The notes under the pieces were generated by a model. That model had not been told where the DNA came from. It made no database searches and saw nothing but the letters and a program-made list of their open reading frames with translations. A stretch of 64,000 bases of DNA from Lunularia cruciata (lineage: Eukaryota; Streptophyta; Marchantiopsida; Lunulariales; Lunulariaceae). The stretch covers positions 17,056,001 to 17,120,000 of the forward strand of contig OX419762.1 of assembly GCA_948567375.1 (NCBI GenBank). The letters run 5' to 3'. Within the stretch, counting starts at the first letter, position 1; every line of letters begins with the position of its first letter. Shown one piece after another: positions 11,746-25,375 of this stretch. A program made the position numbers and the translations under genes.

Positions 11746-12624
11746 GTGGGTAGATTTAGGAAGAAGTTATAATTACCGATTTATCTACAGTTTGAGGTGC
11801 TGAAAGGGGGCCTCGAGTAGACGAAAGGAATAAGCCTCGAGAAGAAGCAACGGCAAAATTTGGTTGCAGGAGGCCAGATGGTAGTCGCGATCTGTTAGGG
11901 AAGAGAGGGGGAAGGGATCTTGCTATCTTGGAACGAGAGATCTGACCGTAGGACGCAGCTAGGGAGTGGGTTTAGTGGAAGAAGGAAGGAAGGAAGTTGT
12001 CTCTGCATACGGACGGTCCGTCGTGGTTATTATTCATGGTGGAAGTTGCTAACCTGTTCCAACTCTGGAAAGTGCATGGGTTGGACACGGCAATGGGTTG
12101 GGGGTTGAAAAAATTGTGTGGAGCGATTGTCGACCAATCTGATCAGGTCTAGGTCGGAAATAAGGGTTCAGTACTCTTGACAATTGCCTTCTTTTAGGAA
12201 GCGGATTGTTCGTAAACACGTGAATGCGTGAACTGCATTGATCGCATTTCATGCTGTTGACTCGATCGAATTGCAGATCCAAGGCAGGCACATCTGTACA
12301 GAGTTGGAGGAATCATCCTGTTTCTGGTGGTCCGTGAGGTGAAACACAAATTCTTATGTAATATTTGTCGAGAGGATCAATCAAGGTTTGGCAATTGTTC
12401 AGGTTTGGACGGGTATCAAACATCCAGGAAACGTAGCCAGTCTTTTAGGGTTCGTGGTTGGACTCCGGAAGATGATGGGTGATGACTTCGTCGGATCAGC
12501 AAGAAATGTATAAGGATGAGGATGAGGTGGAAGATTATCGGCGAACTTTAGGAACAGGTGTTCCCCCCAAGAACTTCATAGCAAGGCCGGTGACTCTGGA
12601 GTTGCATTGCAGGCAGGGAACTGC

Positions 12625-15247
12625 ATGGGGCGTGGTCGGGGAAATACACCCTGTACGCTCAGATACAAACTTTCGCCCTTGCTCATCAACGATAGAATAG
12701 GTGACTCTGTAAGCTCAGGCGGAAGCATGGCTGGCGGGCATTCTCGTTCGTCGAGCTGTGATTCCAGTGTTTCCAGTAGTGCAGGTTACATTGAACATAC
12801 GGTCTCGCGGTTTGACACTTTGGCTGGAGTTGCTATCAAGTATGGTGTGGAGGTAGGTTTGCCCTTCTTTTTAATTAATGCTCGCGTCCTCCTTGTGATT
12901 GAATGAAGACCTATCTCAGCTAATTTTGAGCACATATCGGTTTTATCCACCTTTTGGTTATTTTGGTCAACTTGTGACAATTTGCTGGAAGGAAAATGCA
13001 AAAAGTACACAATTGGACAAAAGATATAGATTTAGAGGCATACGAAAATTCTTGATAACTGGCTCCTACTCAGGCTCCTACCTGAGTAGGAGCCTGAGTT
13101 AGAATGATTCAAACGAATCGCCTCCATACACGCTAGTCTCTTGCCATAACTTAGAACCAAGAAAATTGGGGTTTAGTTTGCTGCATTCATTTCGACCAGG
13201 CAATGGTGAATCATTGAGTCAATCTGTATTACGTCTGTGGCTAACTATGAATAAAAATATGTCCTAAGGTCAGCAGCCTAAGCAGTTAGTTACCACCAGC
13301 TTGCTGCTTTGATCTGGTACTAAACAAAGCCTCAGGAGTCATGCAACCAGAGAAATTCACCTGACAGGCTTTGCGGCAGTTGAGAGGATCTTAGCCATTG
13401 TTATCCTTGTCAGTGACCATCTCCCATTGGTTGAGAACTCCGAATGTCATGCATTTAGTAAACAGCTGCCGTTGAGATCTCATGGTATCTGAGAATGTTT
13501 GTTACATCCCTTTACGATTACTTTGCTAATCTGACCGTCCCCTGGAGACTTAGTGAGTGTAATATGCATGTGGATCAGTTATGACTCAACTTTGATCGAA
13601 ATAGTACCTTCGAGGAAAATAAGCAAATGTTCCAAAGCACGTGTAGCAAGCTTGAGTTAGGACGATATTACATCCATGAATTAGTCTTATGAAGTTTCGA
13701 CATTGTTGCTCACACATGTTGAAGCTCTCAGGAACTCTGGTTCACAAAGCACTCAGATGAGGTGTGGCGAGTATTCCTTGAGGTTATATTAGTCCAGGTC
13801 ATGTTTCCTTTTGGATTATAGCTCATTATGGTTTTTACAGCACTTTTTGTCCTAATGATTAATAACGTTTGTCATTGTCCTTGGCTTTGTTATTTGCAGG
13901 TGGCTGATGTCAAGCGCATGAATGGTTTAGTAACAGATCTGCAGATGTTTGCTCTCAAAACATTAAAAATACCTCTTCCCGGGAGGCATCCTCCTTCTTC
14001 GAGTCCAAGTAGCTACGGGTGAGTCAGCAAGGAGGCGTTTTCGGGATAGTTTGAGAATCAGTGACTACAGATCATTATTTGTTTGAAACGCCTTGTACTT
14101 GGATCACTTACGAGCTTAGGAACTCTCTGTTGGTTCTATCTCAACGGTAAGTCCCCTAGAAGGGGCCTCCATTGAAACGAGAACCAACACTATATTTATA
14201 TGTCTATCTTTCAATAATCTCAATTTAAACTTTTGAATCCCTTTGAATGAGTTCTGATCAGTTCATGATGTGTATGTGTGGAATATCAGATATTCAAGCA
14301 AACAGTCTACACCACGACTCGGCAAGTACCCAAATCCGGTGGTGTCACAGATTTTCAAGGATTCTAGCAGCCATAAGATGCAAGAGAAAAGACCTGTAAC
14401 TTCTGCCATGGGTCTTCTGAGGGGTTATTATGGCCTCTCCACGGCAACGACAAGACAAAGTGAGGAGGGAATGGAGATGGCAGTGTACAAATCAGATAGT
14501 GACTATCAGTCAGAAGATGAGCCTTTTTCGCCACAGGAGGCTTCTGAGACTAGATCTTTGCAAGACAATCGCGGACGACAGAACGCGGGGTGTGGTAGGA
14601 GTTCTGACATCTTCGAACGGAGTGATAACGAGAGACCGGTAAGCACTAAGTATCCTGAGCAACTTCCAAAGTCAAGCAGAAGCACACCATTAAGACCGGA
14701 GAGGAGTGTTGTTGACTATGGAGGCAGTGGCGACTTAGAAAGGGTCAATGAACGCCCTGTGAGGCGGCGTGGAAAAGCAGAGGGTGGTTCTTCAGTATTT
14801 ACGATCCCAACTTTGGAAGTGCCCGTAACTCCAGACTTAGGAAGTCCTAGTAGCATAATTGTTCCGCTGGGGAAAAGCTCTGTCCTGAGGCCCAAGATAG
14901 TCACCAAAATTGATTTTGAGCAGGATATGAGTCCCCCCTCTCGATCTGTTCTAGTTAGTCCAACCAATGGTTTGTATACAAACAATGACAATTCAAGCAC
15001 CGGGAGTGTGGCCGCTAGGGCTTTGAGTAGCACCTTACTGGGTAGTAAAACTGTTGAAGGTTTAATATCTAAAATAAGGCGATCAACAAGCACTCCTTCG
15101 ATACAGGAGGATAGGAGGTCTTACAAAGGAGATTCTTCTGGTCTTTTCATGGTGAGCCCAGCGGCAAGCACTCAAGGTGGGGTGATATCTAGTGTGCTGG
15201 AAGGGTTTCCGGGTGCCGTTCGCCGAAACAAGAAAGCACTAGATTGA
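12625..15247 (+). CDS. LysM domain protein, three exons
   Basis: Exons 12625-12852, 13900-14018 and 14290-15247, joined at GT-AG introns (phases 0 and 2), give 434 residues. Exon 1 ends and exon 2 begins inside one LysM domain (about residues 56-101): IEHTVSRFDTLAGVAIKYG, then ADVKRMNGLVTDLQMFA and IPLPGRHPP. This combination is typical of the plant LysM proteins that lack a signal peptide and kinase. Exon 3 encodes a long Ser/Pro-rich, probably disordered tail with the family's GLLRGYYG and EMAVYKS motifs. LysM binds N-acetylglucosamine-type glycans in other proteins; the ligand of this intracellular-looking group is not established. No transmembrane segment is seen. The next in-frame ATG (12727, MAGGHSRSS) could be the true start, giving 400 residues. 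Upstream frames with their own starts (near 12475) could act as leader frames. Confidence 0.85.
13061..13099 (+). other. Perfect hairpin with two alternative stems in intron 1 of the LysM gene
   Basis: GGCTCCTACTCAGG (13061-13074) pairs with CCTGAGTAGGAGCC (13081-13094). ACTCAGGCTCCTAC (13068-13081) pairs with GTAGGAGCCTGAGT (13086-13099). Both stems are 14 bp without mismatch and exclude each other. Confidence 0.9.
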
Positions 15248-18200
15248 TCTGCCGACCTTTTTGTCATAGCATGATAACTCCGCCGCAGCATTCTGACTCA
15301 TTTATTTAGGAAGGAAGTACTTCACTCCTCTATATCAAATTAGATCACAGTACCAACTGATTGTAGTAAGTATACCACGGGACATTGTCCGTGCTCAGCT
15401 GTCTGATCAATGGTAATCCTATCTAAACTCTCTCCAGTTGTATTATGCCCTGTGGATCACGCCACATTCTCTTTTCCTCTCATTTCGATTAAATCAGTAA
15501 GGAACAATTCATGGGTATAATTGGATCTGTTCGGTCCAAAGTGTACACCCCTGAGTATACACAAATTTGTGATACTACTAAATGTACAAAATGCTCTTTG
15601 CTCAGTTTGGGTTCTTCAACTCGATGGCCACTTTGACACGAATTCATCCCACTTATGAATCTTTGGGGCGTCCGACTTGGAGTTGTCCAGTCAAACGGGG
15701 TATTGGCGTGCTTGAAGTTTGGCCATAGAACATGTTCATATTTGGGCCTTCACATCTCAGGAACGTTTTTGGGACTCGTTTGGGAGGTTGTTGATCTTTT
15801 CTAGTATGTTGAAGTCAAAGTATTTTAATTTGTCGCTGGTTGATGAGATCATGTCTACTCAAACGTGTCAAGTGCGAAGATATCTATATTCAGACGCGTG
15901 ACAGAAGTTTTCAGACTTCCTCGCTTGTGCCTTCAGCGTTCACATATGTTACACATCTCGGCCCACCCGGACTTTAGCGCTGCGATAGGAGATTATCGTT
16001 TGTTAACTCTTAGCCACCTTCAGCTGCTGCTGTTGTGATGAATTGTTGGAACCTTCCTATGCATTCAGTCCTTATTTCAGCTCCTCATCGTATATTTATG
16101 CCTTTTCACCTCAGCATATTGGTCGTCACAATGTATTACAGAGGAGCTCGGAGAGTGTCTTAAGTTGCGTTCCCTGCCCTTCCCTGTACACTCATCAGCA
16201 TAACGGAGGTACTCGTAACGAGGAATACCGACTCTATCATCAAGCTTCTTCGGCACTGTTGTGTTATTGATGAACTCGTAGGTATCTTCATAAGAGTCTG
16301 GCTATTTCCGTTGTGTGTTTTATGTTGATGGACTCATGCTGTCATAGAGAGCATGTCTGGATAGCCCCGTGCCCATACACTTGCTCGTTTGGTTTTCCTC
16401 TTTCTTCAAGCTCCTCTCAGTTTGGGCGCTTTCGTCGTTGGACAGGAACTGTTACCCAGTCCTTCTCCGTCACTAACTCTCGTCACAATTACTCACACTT
16501 ACTGTAGTAAGCAGGTATGTTTTATTAACTCCGATGCTTGCTCCGGTTACCACTTTGTGTGATTTTCTGTGGCATACGGAACTCAATTTCAATGTGTAGA
16601 GTGCAGTCTTTCGTGCCATGTCAATCAGACGTGCATGTGGTCACCAGTTCCCAGAACGGGTTCTACGTACATGCTATAGGATGAAAGCGCAGGTATCCAA
16701 GGTAAGGGGGTTTCTACCTCAGCAGATCGGGGAGTGTCTTTATCTTTTATCGTTACGACTAGCGGGAATGTTGACATAAAGCATTTGTGTAGTCTTTCAA
16801 CGACGTCCTTTCTCAACATTTTCGGTCGTCACGATGTGTACAAAGTGCGTGCGGAAAGCTGAAATCCGAGACCCGCAAGTGACAGTCCTTAACCTCTCCG
16901 TAGACAGGTATTCTGGACACAGAACTTTTCATCCATTTGGCGATTGCTGAGTGGTATTATTCAAGGACATCAAGCCTGATCGAGCTAACAAACTTCTGTC
17001 CCAATTCCATAGACGCCGGTGGTTTCGCTTCGAGATCGGGACACTGCAACATGTCAACACCATCTTCTTAATGACGATACTCTACCCTTCCGTCAAATCC
17101 CACGTCTTGAGTTCTTGATCGTGCCCCAAGTGCCGAACCTTCGTGAAGTATTATTTGGTTTACAGGAAGGAGAAAACATGTCACACCTGCGAGCAAACTC
17201 TGGAGCTTAACTCTTCAAGGAGTTCAACCTTAAACAAACACTGCAGTTTTCTTCCTGCTTCCTGGAGTTGAATCTAAACTTCTCGTCAAATTGACCTGAC
17301 GCTGCACACACCAGCTATTTACGGCTGCATCAAAATTTCACGGGCCGACATACGACATTCTTAACCTGAACGAATGAAGAATGATTCCATCCAAATCTAT
17401 GGGTATTGAATCCATATTTGACAGTATCAAAGTTGTTGCAAAGCTTTAATGAGATGAAAAAGTACCATTGGCATATCATAACAAAGAAGCTCGTATTTCT
17501 CTTCTATTGGCTTCGTATGAAACTCAGAAGAAAGCTGTTGTCAATAACTTTTCCGTCTCAGTAAATTGATTCAAGGATTGAACTGCAAGGGAATAAGAGG
17601 AGGAGACGGCAGATCATAGCAATTTACTCGTACTGGCATAAGGGATTCGAAGTTACATACAATCAATCAATGTACAATATAAGAGGATGAACATACAGTA
17701 AACGAAAGGGAATGGTGGAAAGTTATTTTATTGGCATTTATATTATAATATTATTTGTTTTAAAATTAATTAATTAACATTCGTCTGTTAGGGTAATTCA
17801 ATCAATTCATTGTCCCCTTGTCCTGAAAATTTAACGCTACAAGTGTTTGAAAATTGGTACAGCTTTTATCTTTATTTTCAGAGTCACGTTTAAGAGAAAA
17901 AGTATATCAATATATAGTGGACATAATTTATATATACTGTAGAATTTAAGGTATTTTACTTGGAACTATTGTGCAATTTCGATTAATCATCAAAGGATTA
18001 CGTAAGGCCCACTAGGAATGTTGAAAATATACACTAGTGTCCTTATGAACGTAAATACTCTTGTTTTGAGGTTTGCTTAGATGTGTAAATCATGAACAAG
18101 GAAGAATTTATCATAATCGATCGATAAAAACTCGTTTGTTTCTAATCGCAATATGCCAACCGTTGTCCACCTGATGAAATTTGAAAATATAGTAGAATGA

Positions 18201-18757
18201 AAATAAATTTTGCATTTCTTACCAAATTGCCACTTTCTTTTCACCAGTTTCCAGAAGCAAATCTCCCCAAACGGCATCTTCGCAAGTTCGTTTGCGGGTG
18301 TCAACTCAATTTGACGTTCTTTCTTAGATTGTAAGATCCAGTGATGTTTTCAGTGTTGAACTTCCACAGGCCCTGCTCTGTGGAGTTTTCAACCTTCACC
18401 TGCTAAAATCACATTTAACAGCAAAATATAAAGAATATGGAAGAGAACGTAGTGGGAAGCAACGTTTACAGAGAAGGGGCTATAGTGCATGAGTGGCTTA
18501 TTTAAATAAGTCGACAAATTATGCAGAGGTTGCCGATTCAATGTTGATAACAGTTACAATACAGAGCATAAACTCTGTGCTTTAATCAGTGCCCTATGTT
18601 ATCGCTTGCTAACTTGGTTAACATTAACCCGGAAGAATACACAAATTTTGCTACGAAGTTTTACTACACTACGGGAATTTTGTCTGGATGTCAGATCACA
18701 TATGCTACAGGTAATTGTGACAATGTACAAAGTCGATTTCTCCAATCCAGAGGCTGA
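15248..18757. other. Intergenic space between the two host genes
   Basis: 3' flanks of two convergent genes. No open frame of note, no RNA gene and no member of the window's repeat families was recognised. The first few hundred bases presumably include the LysM 3' UTR. AT content rises after 17700. Confidence 0.5.
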
Positions 18758-20815
18758 TTATGCAGCTGAAGATCCTGCTTTTGACACTTCCGCCGCTTCC
18801 TTAGCAACATCAGTTAAAAGATTTTTGACCTGACCTGACATGATTTTTGAGGTATAGGTTCCTGCACCACTCGCTCCAAGGCAAACATAACAAATCCCAA
18901 ATTGAAACGGAAACATGTCAGTAACAAATGGTGCGTGCCAACTCTTCAGGATATGCTCAGCATGTGCAGAAACAAAGAAAAAACTAATGGTGATTTCACC
19001 TCATATTTCTTGCATATTTCAGACTTGTATTTCCAACTCTACTAGAGATGCCTTACCCAAAGGACCCGGAGGCATGAACGATGGTAGAACTTCCTGGTGC
19101 ACAATGAGTTTTGACACTGTCGGTTTTCCTTCAATAGCTATCGGTTCCACCTTCCAAGACCCATTGAATACCTTCAAAAACCCTTGCTTATCCCTGTCAA
19201 CAGAAAAACCAATATCCCACGTAACAGACCATCATGATTTTAAAGTACACGATTATTCTAATAATCTCTACTACAACATTCACTCAACTACAGCCCAACT
19301 ACGGGTTACGTACAAATTCTTCCGGAACATACACTAAGGGAAACAAAAGAAATCTAAAATTGGAAAAACTGTATTTGAGAGTTCAGAAACACCAAACTTA
19401 CAAGTTGTATGAAATTGATCGATTCTCAGGATTAGGTTTCATCCTCATGCGCACATCGTAGCTTCCAGACCACATGAGGAAACTCCAATGCAGGTGCTGT
19501 GTAACGATTTTCTCATCACCTTTATCTTCCACATCGACCCTTTCGACAGATCTGTATACTCTTGCGTTGTTGTCATAATCAGTTATGATACTATACAGTG
19601 CATCTGGATGAGCCTCAGTCAGAACGGATCCCTCCACCTCAAAGGCATCTTTCTGGAAGATAGAAATCAAAACACCCGTCACAAACTGTTTTGCGGAACT
19701 GGGACAAAGAAACGGCATTTGACGGTTACATCTTACTTCGAAACTATAGGCTAATCTGTTGCTGCAACTTCATAGGAGATGACACCAGATCAATATCGGA
19801 CATTCATTCTATGCACAAATCAAATTTATGAACGTCTCACACTTTCTCGGCTTTCATCCCAAGAACCTTAGTAATATTATGTACCTTTCAGGATTTCATC
19901 ATCTCACGCTTTACAAACTCTAAAATAAATCTCTATTGAAAGTAGTTTTTCTACGATTGTTCAACTGCCCGAAGTAACACACCCATTGGAAAAGGAAACT
20001 ACACCATGTTTGAGGAAACTTACGCCTTTCTGCACGTGGACTTGGGGATCACAACTGAAACCTGTAGTGTTCTTGCTGCTACTTATCTTTCCATCTCTGC
20101 AGTTCAACATTCTTCAGAACCTTCCTTTTGCCTAGCTCTCAATTTTCCTACCTGTAAATTATCATCTACACTCAAGCAGTATCTTCTATACAGTCAGTGG
20201 AGATCGTGTGAGATAAACAAACCATTGCACTATTACTTTCTTATTCACGTCCCCATCCTAATCATGGTAATCTACCATGTAAACAGGCCACTCCAACTAC
20301 CTCATGCTGACGTCTTCGAAGTAGATACGGTAAATTCTTCGACAAACCCTCCGGAAAATTGACGGGATTGCATTACTTTATACATCAACTATAAGCTGTA
20401 TCGCCTTCCAATGTCCTACTCGTCAGTGCCAAACTTACAAGCTCCTACATCTGAATATACAGAAAGATATTCCACTTACACTCGACATTGCTGCTCGCTC
20501 TGGAACAGGGGATCAATTCACTGAAAGCGTGCGGTTAAAGCTTTACATGACATGACCATGGACAACGTAGGAACCAAAACAGGTAATTCACCTGTTCAAA
20601 GAGGCACCGTCACTGTCCCCATCCTTGCCTGTAGAGCTAGCTCCACCTCGCCCGCGAGAACGCCACTGATCTTTTCCCCCTCCATTCCAAGCAGAGTTAC
20701 CTCCCTTATTCCATGCCGATCCCGTCCTCCTATTACTGGAAAACGCGGGTCTCTTCTCCTGCTGCTCTTCCCCCTCGTTTCCATTTTTCCTCTCCACATC
20801 ATTCTGTTCCCCCAT
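18758..20815 (-). CDS. SRPBCC / polyketide-cyclase-like protein, six exons
   Basis: Minus-strand exons 20815-20592, 20520-20480, 20061-20024, 19652-19402, 19193-19057 and 18834-18758 join in frame at GT-AG introns and give 255 residues ending KAGSSAA. After a hydrophilic Gly/Ser/Glu-rich N-terminus, residues from about 102 form a START-like fold pattern: KDAFEVEGSVLTEAHPDALY, then IITDYDNNARVY, HWSFLMWSGSYDV, DKQGFLKVFNGSWKVEP, and VLPSFMPPGPLGQ. This is the pattern of plant polyketide cyclase/COQ10-type lipid-binding proteins. The ligand is unknown. The start ATG is chosen because an in-frame stop lies just upstream. The lack of a transit peptide may mean that an upstream exon was missed. 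Two exons are very short (41 and 38 nt). Strong GTAAGT donors support exons 2, 3 and 4. Confidence 0.8.
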
Positions 20816-23800
20816 CACTTCTCCTCCTTGTATCGATGGGACCAAATCAGCCCGAATCAACTCACAGTCTCAAAGTCACTCACACTCGGATAGCAATTTC
20901 GTCTGCACCCGTCTCAAATCCACTTCTCACTCGTACGATCTCTCCACTTCTTAGCGTCCAAAGGATGGAGCATCAACAACAACTACAAAGTCTCTCAAAT
21001 GCTCTCTCTCGCCCCCGCTGCTGTTGATGATCGCAACCTTATTCTGGTTGAGACGTGAACGTCCAAACTCGCCGTGCGCTCCGAGAAATAATAGATATAG
21101 AATGATTAGCAAGCGCGGGGTTCCTCTCCTATTTCTTCACTGGTGACAGCAACAGCAGCCTCCTCTTGTATGAGAAAGGACTCGCGCTTTTTCTGTAGAG
21201 TCCAAGTGGCCGCGGTTACCATTACCGCCACGTGTTAGAACGATACACGGCGTACGTGGGTCGTTAAAGTATCGACAGAACCGTTCCGGTTAGCGTTGAC
21301 CGGTGATCGCAGGTCTTGGTTTGTTGCAGTAGACTCACCCACGAGGTGAGTGAACTGAAATGAACTTCTCTCCCTCCTCCTTGCTCCCGCCGGACCGCGC
21401 CTTGACTAATTCACTCCCTAATTACGTTGAATTTGGGTTGCATTTCATGGAAGTGGAATTTGCAATTCCACACTACTTTCTCACATGGGAGTGGGTAGAG
21501 TGGATGGACGAGATGAGTTCGAAATGCGTTATTGGCTGGCAGCAGTAATGTTTCCAACCACCGTTGTGGGGGGGTTGGGTTTAAGGGAACCACGTTATTG
21601 TTAGTACGTTGTAAGGGGGACTTAGGACAGTTTGTTTTGTCACGACGCATCATACTCAATCTCATGATAACCTTGAGATGGCATTACTCCATTGTAGACA
21701 AGGTCATCGTTTTCTTCAGTTTTCTCAACATTTTTCAAGCGTTCTGATGCCTTCAAAACAATTATAAACAAAGAAAATAACATACTTTTTGCTTGCATGA
21801 ATTTAGTAGAAACTCCATGCTGTAAACTGGATCAGTTACAAGTATTCTCATTTTGGTTAGGATCATGATGCACGTCGTGTTGGCTATGTGCAGCATCAGC
21901 AAGTGAAATATCTGGAAATAGAATCAAAGAGTTATAGCAAATTCACTCCTGGGAAAGATTATAATAGTCTGCATAGTATTATGAAGGGTAAGTATCTCTG
22001 CACTAGCCATAGATACCAAATCCACCCTTTGTACGGGTAAATAGTGAGGTTGTCTTTTAGTGGATTTGAACTATATTTATGGGTTCAGATTATCTTTGCA
22101 CGGAGATTCGTGTAATATGCATGCTCGTGGATTTTGACTAAAAATAACAAGGCGAATTAGACTGTAGATTAGAGCTGATTGGTTCGGAGAAGTTGACATC
22201 AAAACATGTCTCACGAGGCGAGTTACCACAAAGAATCTGGACAATAATCGATGTACATTCATAGTTATTTACATAAGAACCATTAACAAATGAGCTTTCA
22301 AAGCAAAGACAACTCGGATTTTCTACAGCTCTCGAGTTTTTGACGTTTTCGTGATACACCTGCTAACTTGGATTTGAGACCCCACAACCAAATTTTCTAA
22401 GTCAAAAAGATCCATTAAATACATGAGATTCAGATGGGGAACTTCATAACTATCCACCTAGCATTTAAGCCCCCGACTATCATTGCAGAAATATGGTCAT
22501 GAGCGTCCTCTGACTTCAACTGAAGAAAGTCGATGATGAGGATGTTGTTGTAGTTGGAATTCAGCAGTATGTCATGATTTGTATCGGGAAATATGAACTG
22601 AAGAATCTTGGTGATATGGATGAGATGGTGTATCATTGAACTTGACCTGGTCACAATCAGAAAACATGATAATAACAATCTAAGGCTACAAGGTCGAGGA
22701 ACATAGGAAGCAGTGCAGAAAGCCACAAAAGCCGATCGAGAAGAGAATGCGAGAAAGACGTGAGCTCGAAGCCACATCTACTCGGGTGGAGCTTGGAGTA
22801 GATAGCACTCCCGTAATGAGTGGAGATGGGCGCAACCTGATAGAGTTCCTGTCATTTTGGGTCAACGAGTCTTCATCTTGTTGGAAGAATTGGTGGTCTG
22901 TTTAAGAGACAGCAATGCTCTAAATCTTGTAGACCGAGAGGTTTGCTTACATTGTTGGGTTTCCCATTGCAGTTCCCGTTACCCTAACTGTACTGCACAG
23001 AAACCTTCCCCAGTCGCCCGGTAACTTACAAGTCACCTCTTAACTGTCAACCTTGCATCCAATAGTGCTGAAATAAGATCGAGAGAAGCCGCAAGATCCA
23101 TGGAGCACACGCTTTGGATCTTAGACAAACGACAAACCGCATGGGACATTACGTGCCTGTAGAAGAAGAAATCTAATGTCGTAGACATTCTAGAAAAGAG
23201 TTGCTGCTTGGACACATGTTGGGCTAACCCATCTATTGGGTGTGGTGAACTACCACGTTACTCTCTGGACTCAGGCCAAGTTTCCACCAAGGCACCACAA
23301 TGGTTTTGAGTTGACTCACTATACACTTAGTACACTCTCCTGGAGAACCCTGCAGGAGTTTCATAGAGCTGGACGTATGACCACAATCTTGTCGACAGAC
23401 AACCAAATAATGTCATAAACGACGAGTTATGACAATCTGCATACGCTATTTGGCGCGAGCTCACCGAAGCATTGGACTAAATTGGGGTTCAGATAGGCCA
23501 GGCTCTTGATGAGCAACTTTGAGCCTTGTGGGTTAGATGAAGGAAGCTCTGATGTAGGTTGGATGACTCCTTGTTCCAGTGTGTGCTATAGATGAGCGAG
23601 GGCAGGTATCCGACCGACTTGTCAATCGTACATGGACAAGTGCAGGGCCTAATCGCTTGCTCTTTATACAGATCTGCTTATACTGATGATTGCAAGTTTA
23701 TAGATTTATGCATCGATCGAGACTTTAGAGCAACAAGGATCCTACAACCATAGTCATATGAAGTCATGCAAATTCTTCTAGTCTATATATGTACCTATAC

Positions 23801-25375
23801 GCTATTTTAGAACGACAGAAAAACCAGGACAAGGGAGACAGCAAAGATAATCAGACACCCTGCCCAGTCACCATGCCGAGCAAACTGTTAGTTTTGGTGG
23901 TACGGTAGCGAATGGTTTAGAAACGGAATTATGGGACACAGATTACGAACAATCACTGATTAACTATTACGTCTCTCCAGCCAAGATAAAAGCTAGATGA
24001 CGGTCACATTCGAAAGAAAACGGAGAAGTTCATCGCTTACCTCCGATGATCTATGTTTTTTCTCGGTGTTTTGGAGTATGAATGCCATAAAAGCCATGGT
24101 AACCAATACACTTCAAAGATTCTCGTTCAATTAGTTCTATAATCTCGAAACGAGCGTCTTGTAGGTCTGGAAGAATCTCAAGAAGAATCTCCTAGTTCGT
24201 TCTGGTTCTACAACTTCTAACTTCAAAGATCCACAGAAGACTAGAAGACAATGACATGTGCTTGGAGGTGATCACATTGTTAACAGTCTCGGCATCCTGG
24301 CTACTAGTTCGACATATGAGATAGTGACGACAAATAGCTGATTGTTGGTTGTCGACGCTGCTAAGCTGAACTGACAAGATTGGAACTCCAACCGTCTAAA
24401 TTATTCCACTGATGCATTAGTAAAATGTCTAGCATTGGTTTAACAAGAGTTGACTATGAGTGAGATTCCCTTCAGTCGTTGGAGGTTTCAAACGAGAATG
24501 ATACTTGGAAATGTCAGCCTTGGTATAGCGTCTTTCACACAAATGAAGCATGACCTAATAAGGAGATGTACTGTAGTGCAAATAATGGTTTTGAAATACA
24601 CCAAGGTAAAGAGAGATCCTGCGAATGGATCTTTGTATTATATACCTATTACTGACTCAGGACAATGACATCTCCTTTAAAAATTAGAGCAAAATGGTAG
24701 AATAGAGAAATAGAATGTATAAACATATCAAACAAAGGAACAAGACGATAAGATTACTATCTGTTGATACAGGAAAAATATAATTCAAAATAGCTGGCAA
24801 AAATAAAATAAAACAGCTAGAAGGGTTTAAAGATGAAGGACGGCGAAGAGAGATTCTCTTAACAAGTCTCTTCTTGTATATGAAAGTCACTTAAGACCAA
24901 TGCCACTCTACTTCAAACTAAATATCCTAATATTATAGAGTCCAGGAGAAAAATAAAAAATAAAAAATAAAAATAATATAGAGGGTGCTCCTGTCTGGAG
25001 CACCCTCTTCTTGGCAGGGAGACCTCCCCTTTCATAAATTAGTGAGTCTTTTTAGCTTATAATCTATTAGGGTGTTTTGTTTTCAGATTTTATGAAAAAG
25101 TACAGGAATAAGTTTATTTCCACGGAGGTTAATCGGATAGGTTTTGGTAAAGATCACCACTCTAGAAATGAACCAGATCATAAAAATTTGAAATCTTTTG
25201 AGAAATGAGAAAAGGTTAATTCATATAGAAACTTGACTACCAACTAAAATGGATTTAGTATCTTAAAATGTTATAGATCACCTTATTATACACTACGTAA
25301 CATGTTGTGCAACCACCCATCAGAAGAATATATGACATGGGTGTCTCCCGACCCGGTCCCTAATAATGGGAGAGA
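20816..25375. other. Upstream region of the SRPBCC gene and gene-free DNA
   Basis: 20816-21350 is the likely 5' leader and promoter of the minus-strand gene (GC-rich, CT-rich). From 21360 to 25375 only short open frames without recognisable domains are present. No tRNA or repeat family was recognised apart from the hairpin at 24981. Confidence 0.45.
24981..25007. other. Perfect 11-bp hairpin after an A/T run
   Basis: GAGGGTGCTCC (24981-24991), a 5-base loop, then GGAGCACCCTC (24997-25007). It is preceded by about 30 bases made almost only of A and T (24950-24980). Confidence 0.9.

Noticed and set aside
14716-15093. 125-residue minus-strand frame
   Set aside because: Shadow of LysM exon 3.
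18915-19337. 140-residue plus-strand frame
   Set aside because: Antisense of SRPBCC exon 5 and its introns; the minus strand has the conserved protein.
20596-20802. Second minus-strand frame in the SRPBCC first exon
   Set aside because: It ends in a stop before the splice donor at 20591, whereas the chosen frame joins in phase with exon 2.
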